A stretch of 64,000 bases of DNA from Opisthocomus hoazin (taxonomy: Eukaryota > Chordata > Aves > Opisthocomiformes > Opisthocomidae): NCBI RefSeq assembly GCF_030867145.1, contig NC_134420.1, positions 40,523,237 through 40,587,236 on the forward strand, read 5' to 3'. The notes beneath the pieces were generated by a model. The model was not told the DNA's origin. It did not search any database and saw nothing but the letters and a program-made list of their open reading frames with translations. Of the stretch, positions 59,801 through 64,000 are shown piece by piece. Numbering within the stretch: position 1 is the first letter of the stretch; the number at the start of each line of letters is the position of its first letter. Position numbers and translations under genes: made by a program.

Positions 59801-62097
59801 AAGCTACGTTTTCATATAAATATTTAGATTGTTATTAAATTGTGTCATTAATATACTTAAATTCAGTTTTTGGGCCTGTGTCTTTTGTAGAGGGCAGCAT
59901 TTGCACATTTCCCGGAGTTATATGACTTTGCACTCTCAAATGTAGCTGCAGTAGATACTCGTGATTCACTGGTGAAATTATTTGGACCCCTTAGGTAAGT
60001 TATCAAAATAAAATTTAACATGAATTTGAAATTCTTTGTTCTCTGTATGTTCGAACTTAACAAATTTCTAGCCTTTTTCTTTCTGACTTCTCAGGTACCT
60101 TCTCAGGTCTTTCTGTCTTGTCGTGGTGCCTTTAGATCTGCTGAAATAGAGAGACAGGAAGAGTTTGTAGTGAAGTACTAGAATGCCAGTTTAAGAAAAA
60201 TAACTTTATTTTCATTTTTTCTAATGAATGTGAGAAAGAACTCATTTTCTGGAAAATAGCTAGCTACATAAAGTAATTGTAGCAGTAATTAACTTAGTTA
60301 ACCTCTAACTTTTTTAATTTAACTTTTTTTACTCTGTTCTGTACAAAGACTACAACAGAAACCATGAAAGTATACCAGTGTATTAACTGTACTGTATTGT
60401 AAATGCTATGATTAAAAAGATAACAGTCTGTATTTTGACAGAGGCAATGTGTGCTCTGCTTGATTCCGTTTTCAGGTACATGTCTTGAAACAGTAGAAAA
60501 TATTCACACCTTGCTGTGTTTATTGTGAGTGAGTGGTTCAGCTAACACCTGCGGCTGAGCACGCTTCACCCACGGCAGTTCTCTAGAGCCCTTTGCAACA
60601 ATTCCAGAAACAAAATGTTTTAAATGTCTCAGACGTCACGTGAAATACTGATCTGTAATTGTTGGTCTCTGATGAAATATCTAGTTGGAATTCTTTTTTT
60701 TCAAGGGGAGAAAAAGCTATGGTGAGTGCGTGCTCTCTGTCCGGTTTTGGTGTCAGTGACCCAAGGTTCTGTTTTTCCTTCTGCTGTGCAGCTCCAACGT
60801 TCTGCATGAGGTGGCGTCATACCTCTGCCTGCTGCCGCCCCTTCCCGACGGGGAAGACTCCAACTATGACAAGGAGTTTCTGTTGGAGCTGCTGGTAAAA
60901 ACACCATTAGTATTGCTTGTATTTTTTCGTTCACAAACTCAAGACATAGCTCAGTCTAGCAAGTCCACTGTAGTAAAGTAGCTGTTTAGGACCTTTTGCT
61001 GACCCACTTGTGAACCACAGCAGCGTTATAGCAGTAAACAGCATACTGAGATAGGGATTAAAACCATATATATTAAGTGTATGAAAATTTTTATTTATAA
61101 ACATAGTTTCCCTGAGAAACTACTATGTGTAATTGTAAAGGTCAATAAGCAGAGTCTTAGCAACAGTTTTGAGGTCTGGAAAAGTTGTTGCTCTTTATGT
61201 AGTCACCCGTTTCTCCCCTTTAAAAACAAAAAAAGATCTGCTAAAGTAGATCTAGATACTCGGTATCTGGTTCCTCAAGCCCATTTGAAATACCGTTTGA
61301 TAGACATAATGGGTTTTTTTGGATATTCATTGTGTAACAATATTACTGTAGGCTTCTAATCTGATATCAGTATTAGAATGGCATAGCTGTCTTTTATGAT
61401 CTTTTTTATAGGCTAATTTAGTGGTTGTTGATTTCTTTAAAAATCATTCACATAATTTCCTAAGTTATAGATGGTAATAATATGATGCTTATGGATACCA
61501 TGGAGAGATATTTATTCAGATGACATATTGTAGTATTGGATGGATTTTTTTTTTTATCCCAAAGAGGGAACTAAGACTAGCTGTTGCTGAATGAGCAGTG
61601 TTAGTTAGCTATTGACCATGTGTTTAATTGAAAGCAAAATATATTTCATTTGAAGTTGATTCTCTGCTAAACCTTGACTGAATATTTTCAGTTCTATTGT
61701 GCCATTTTTGGTCTGCTGAGTAGCCAAATGATTGTTTGACTCTAGTACTATTACTGATAATTGGGCTATATGTTTCTTCATCTTGTGATGTCACTGTGAG
61801 CATTTAGTTATATTTCACTTAAAAACAAACAAACAAGAAAAAAAACCCCAAGCTTATTAAAAGAGAGAAAATGGCAAGTGACCACCAGCAGTCTTGTGGA
61901 TTAGTGTGTATGACTGAAAAATAGTTTTATTATCCTTTTTTGACTTGTGGAAGTTTAAAATGCATCATTTCTTCAGGTTTCCCGTCATGAGCGACGAATA
62001 TCTCAAATTCAGCAACTCAACCAGATGCCTCTTTATCCCACAGAGAAGATTATTTGGGATGAAAATATTGTACCAACTGAATATTATTCTGGAGAAG
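44548..62097 (+). CDS. AQR: AQR (Aquarius), intron-binding spliceosomal helicase, N-terminal part
   Basis: Fifteen exons joined by GT-AG introns give 1351 coding bases (450 residues plus one base). The product is near-identical to vertebrate Aquarius as I know it: it begins '[20 protein letters not shown]' and reaches '[17 protein letters not shown]'. The full protein is about 1,485 residues, so roughly 30% is here and the gene continues past 64000. Aquarius is an SF1 helicase that binds the intron upstream of the branch point as part of the intron-binding complex with XAB2, ISY1, ZNF830 and PPIE. It also links splicing to intronic snoRNP assembly and R-loop control. The visible part is the N-terminal armadillo-like scaffold; ATPase motifs lie downstream. 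The introns hold no other gene; a CR1 scrap lies in intron 8. Intron 15 runs from 62098 off the edge. Confidence 0.97.
45454..45510 (+). CDS. AQR: AQR exon 2
   Basis: 57 bases encoding '[19 protein letters not shown]'. Acceptor 'ccccatacag', donor aag|gtaaat, phase 0. Human reads LACKYWAPHIKKKSPFDIK as remembered, so the exon assignment is secure. Confidence 0.95.
46572..46612 (+). CDS. AQR: AQR exon 3
   Basis: 41 bases encoding '[13 protein letters not shown]' plus two bases. Acceptor 'tttcccatag', donor aa|gtaagt, a perfect consensus. It ends in phase 2. Confidence 0.94.
47652..47687 (+). CDS. AQR: AQR exon 4 (36-base microexon-sized)
   Basis: Encodes '(K)[11 protein letters not shown]' plus two bases, donor ag|gtgagc. 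The acceptor is an uninterrupted run of 18 T (47632-47649) abutting AG. The codon split across exons 3 and 4 gives Lys where human has Arg (SRFAIRK). Confidence 0.93.
49961..50081 (+). CDS. AQR: AQR exon 5
   Basis: 121 bases encoding '(S)[15 protein letters not shown]' through '[14 protein letters not shown]'. Acceptor 'ctcttcacag', donor gag|gtaacc, ends in phase 0. Apparently invariant against human. Confidence 0.97.
51391..51531 (+). CDS. AQR: AQR exon 6
   Basis: 141 bases, 47 residues, from '[20 protein letters not shown]' to '[13 protein letters not shown]'. Acceptor 'ctactcctag', donor ttg|gtatgt. The middle ([11 protein letters not shown]) is more variable than its flanks. Confidence 0.96.
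53166..53234 (+). CDS. AQR: AQR exon 7
   Basis: 69 bases encoding '[20 protein letters not shown]' and LQP. Acceptor 'ctttctaacag', donor cct|gtaagc, phase 0. Confidence 0.95.
53734..53834 (+). CDS. AQR: AQR exon 8
   Basis: 101 bases encoding '[20 protein letters not shown]' and [13 protein letters not shown] plus two bases. Acceptor 'ttaacatttcag', donor ca|gtatgt, phase 2. Confidence 0.94.
54459..54520 (+). mobile_element. CR1 LINE 3' tail scrap in AQR intron 8
   Basis: About 60 bp: 'gggggttggaatcagatgat', 'aaggtctcttccaaccctta' and 'ccattctgtgattctatg', the classic CR1 3' terminus. It ends only about 35 bp before exon 9, close to the 3' splice site. Confidence 0.88.
54555..54631 (+). CDS. 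AQR: AQR exon 9
   Basis: 77 bases encoding '(Q)[15 protein letters not shown]' and [10 protein letters not shown] plus one base. Acceptor 'gtctgattttag', donor g|gtaact, phase 1. Confidence 0.94.
55888..55952 (+). CDS. AQR: AQR exon 10
   Basis: 65 bases encoding '(G)[16 protein letters not shown]' and MLDLE. Acceptor T-rich 'tttatgtctag', donor gag|gtaaga, phase 0. Confidence 0.95.
57909..58025 (+). CDS. AQR: AQR exon 11
   Basis: 117 bases encoding '[20 protein letters not shown]' and [19 protein letters not shown]. Acceptor 'gtttaccacag', donor cag|gtgaga, phase 0. Confidence 0.96.
58958..59071 (+). CDS. AQR: AQR exon 12
   Basis: 114 bases encoding '[20 protein letters not shown]' and [18 protein letters not shown], apparently invariant against mammals. 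Acceptor 'gatgtctcag', donor cag|gtaggc, phase 0. Confidence 0.97.
59891..59994 (+). CDS. AQR: AQR exon 13
   Basis: 104 bases encoding '[20 protein letters not shown]' and [14 protein letters not shown] plus two bases. Acceptor 'gtcttttgtag', donor ag|gtaagt, phase 2. Confidence 0.96.
60792..60894 (+). CDS. AQR: AQR exon 14
   Basis: 103 bases encoding '(S)[16 protein letters not shown]' then [18 protein letters not shown]. Acceptor 'ctgctgtgcag', donor ctg|gtaaaa, phase 0. Notably GC-rich (CCGCCCCTTCCCGACGGGG) against its AT-rich introns. The encoded [10 protein letters not shown] loop is the most divergent stretch against human in this part. Confidence 0.95.
61977..62097 (+). CDS. AQR: AQR exon 15
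   Basis: 121 bases encoding '[20 protein letters not shown]' and [20 protein letters not shown] plus one base. Acceptor 'catttcttcag', donor g|gtatga, phase 1. It is the last exon I can find; the next expected segment (CLALPKLNLQF...) is not present before 64000. Confidence 0.97.
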
Positions 62098-64000
62098 GTA
62101 TGATTAGTAGTTCAGTAAATGCCAAACAGCAGGACAGAAGCAGTTCTGATGTCTGTGTTCATTCTGTCTTCTGAATTTATATGCAGTACTTGGGCAACTT
62201 CCAGTATCTTAGAATAAGGTCAGCTTTTCTGAGTTGCAAATCAGGAACTTGGAGATGAAATTGTTAGCAGATTTATAGTGGATTTAAAGAAAAGTCCAAA
62301 GGCCCGTGTTTCCACAAAGACATTTATTTGCTGCTAATCTGGGTAACAGATGTGATATACCACCAGTTACAGGTAGTAACTGTAAGGTGAAATAGGTTGT
62401 AAACAAGCAGGAGAAAAGCTGTTGTATGTGCTTTGCTCTGAAGTATGTTCAAGAATGGCTTTTCAAAAAGAAAAAAAAGGGTGTTGATGGGAAGATACTA
62501 CTACTTTTTGATTTCAAAGTAGAAGTGTACACATAGTCACTGAAAGGTAGTGTATGCACTCTAAATTCAGAACCTAGTGTTCTTGCTTGGTGTGCTCATG
62601 ATCAAAAAAAGCAAACTACAGGTATTACAAACAAGGAATTAGGTAATTTTAGGCTTTGCAGAAAGCAACAGGTATTTTTGTCTAGCTACTTTTAAAATAA
62701 CTGGTGCTTTTTAAAATCCCATGCTGAAAATTTTAATGTGGATCATGAGAATTTTCATTAGGAACATGTAAATTTTAATTTGGAACATGGAAATTACGAA
62801 GAACAGCGTAGATCTTCAAAGACTAGTGTAAAGTATGTTTCTGGTTTGAGCAGTATTCTGTACCATTCTCCATGAAGTTTTGATTCAGAGTTTTTTTGTG
62901 TAGGTATGAGCCTTAAGTTCAGATGCTCAGCATAAATTAGTTTTCTGGAATTAATTCTCTGGGAACAAGTATTAACAACAAGAAAGAGGTTTTTGAAATT
63001 TGACTGCTTTAGGTAAGGCAGGATTGTAGGCAACAAAGGTCTTTTCCCAAACAGATGCCATCTAGAGATCTGCCCAAAAAGAGATGAGTACTTACGTTCA
63101 GTATGACTCAGGTAGTTGAAAGCTGATTCAGATTCTTCTGAATAATAGGTCTCATGATGGGGTTTATCCTTTAAAAAAAAAAAAAAAATCCAACAACAAA
63201 AGAACAGACAAAAAAAGTCCAAAACAAAGCAAAAAATCCCCACAAGAAACCCCAAAACAGGATGGTTGCTGTAATTTCTAGGAAATTAAAATCAAGTTTA
63301 TATATTCAGTTTTTTTTTAATTTCAGTGAACAATGCATAGGTGTTTCTAATTCTGTGGAACATTCATGTGCTTAAATCCAAGTCAAGGTAGCTTTACTGC
63401 CATCCAGATTGTATTGGAAGGCTGACTTTGCAGGACTTGCGTGTGCACTGTATGTGTATTTTTGTGTTTTATTAGCCAAATATCTTAATCACAGTATGTG
63501 TTATTGCTGGGGCAAGGGGAAGAAATGGCAGCTCATCACAGCTGTTTCTGTACCGTTTTGTGAATTTTTAATAATGCATTGAAGAAATTTTATTAATGAT
63601 GAAATGTGATTTTGGCAAGTAACTGTTTGCTAGTGGAAACATTTCCTACTTCTGTGGTGAACTCTTTTGGTGGTGTTATGCGTGTATTGATAGCACTGTT
63701 ATGAAGCATTTCTGTCAGGCTGTTAGAAGTATTTTTCTATTTTGCTTCACTTGGTTTCAATTTACAACGTCCGCTTTCTAATCTCCCTGTATTCTCCAGC
63801 CCTCATTTAAAACAAGACAGTTGTGTTTTCATGCCCTTGGGGTTTTTTTTTGTGTTCTTAAAAGTAGCTACATTCTTTTGGTCTAAAACTTAAATAAGAG
63901 TAATTTAGCATAAGAGACACAGGAGTATTGTTTCTGTTGTCTTTTAAGAAATGAGGGAAGAAGAATACCTGTCTGATAAATTCTGTGCAGCCTTAAGGTG
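62098..64000 (+). other. AQR: AQR intron 15 (partial)
   Basis: AT-rich intronic sequence with an A/C-rich patch at 63172-63259. No further AQR exon, no RNA gene and no repeat family was recognised. Confidence 0.8.

Noticed and set aside
62794-63255. 153-codon minus-strand open frame
   Set aside because: The start is a Phe/Leu-rich translation of an A-rich patch (63172-63259). It lies within AQR intron 15 with no homology.
63585-63680. Candidate C/D snoRNA in AQR intron 15
   Set aside because: A C-box-like 'atgatgaa' is present at about 63596, but no CTGA D box with closing stem occurs at a suitable distance.

Overview
The window comes from a bird, inferred from sequence alone. It carries many fragments of CR1 LINEs (the dominant avian retrotransposon) ending in the typical short ATTCTGTG/ATTCTATG-type 3' repeats, two solo LTRs of types common in avian genomes, and two adjacent genes, ZNF770 and AQR, in the order and orientation known from vertebrate chromosomes (human 15q14). 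The first LTR resembles families I associate with non-galliform birds, but I cannot fix the species.

Layout. Positions 1 to about 25.3 kb form an AT-rich gene desert upstream of ZNF770. I found no exon there, only repeats: CR1 pieces near 0.7, 15.5 and 19.2-19.7 kb, a solo LTR at 2.04-2.61 kb with a perfect 5-bp target-site duplication, a second solo LTR at 22.11-22.74 kb, and a possible ancient SINE core near 23.2 kb. At 25.3-25.8 kb a reverse-strand CR1 runs into a CpG island (about 25.9-26.9 kb) that I take as the ZNF770 promoter. ZNF770 has an uninterrupted coding exon at 30724-32916 and a long 3' untranslated region ending near 34.57 kb. About 9 kb of intergenic DNA follows. A CR1 copy with a long open frame (43.70-44.36 kb) then ends less than 200 bp before the AQR start codon. 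AQR begins at 44548 inside a second CpG island and runs off the right edge. I placed fifteen of its coding exons, all joined by GT-AG introns in consistent phase. They encode the first 450 residues plus one base of the next codon.

Function. The two genes share a strand but have their own CpG-island promoters. AQR encodes Aquarius, the intron-binding RNA helicase of the spliceosome; only its N-terminal scaffold lies here and the helicase motifs are beyond the window. ZNF770 encodes a C2H2 zinc-finger protein built from four copies of a two-finger module whose base-contacting residues are almost identical. The most interesting points are this modular DNA-reading architecture, the CR1 elements abutting both promoters, and the LTR insertions with target-site evidence. 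I found no CRISPR, operon, tRNA or rRNA, and no clearly new biological system.
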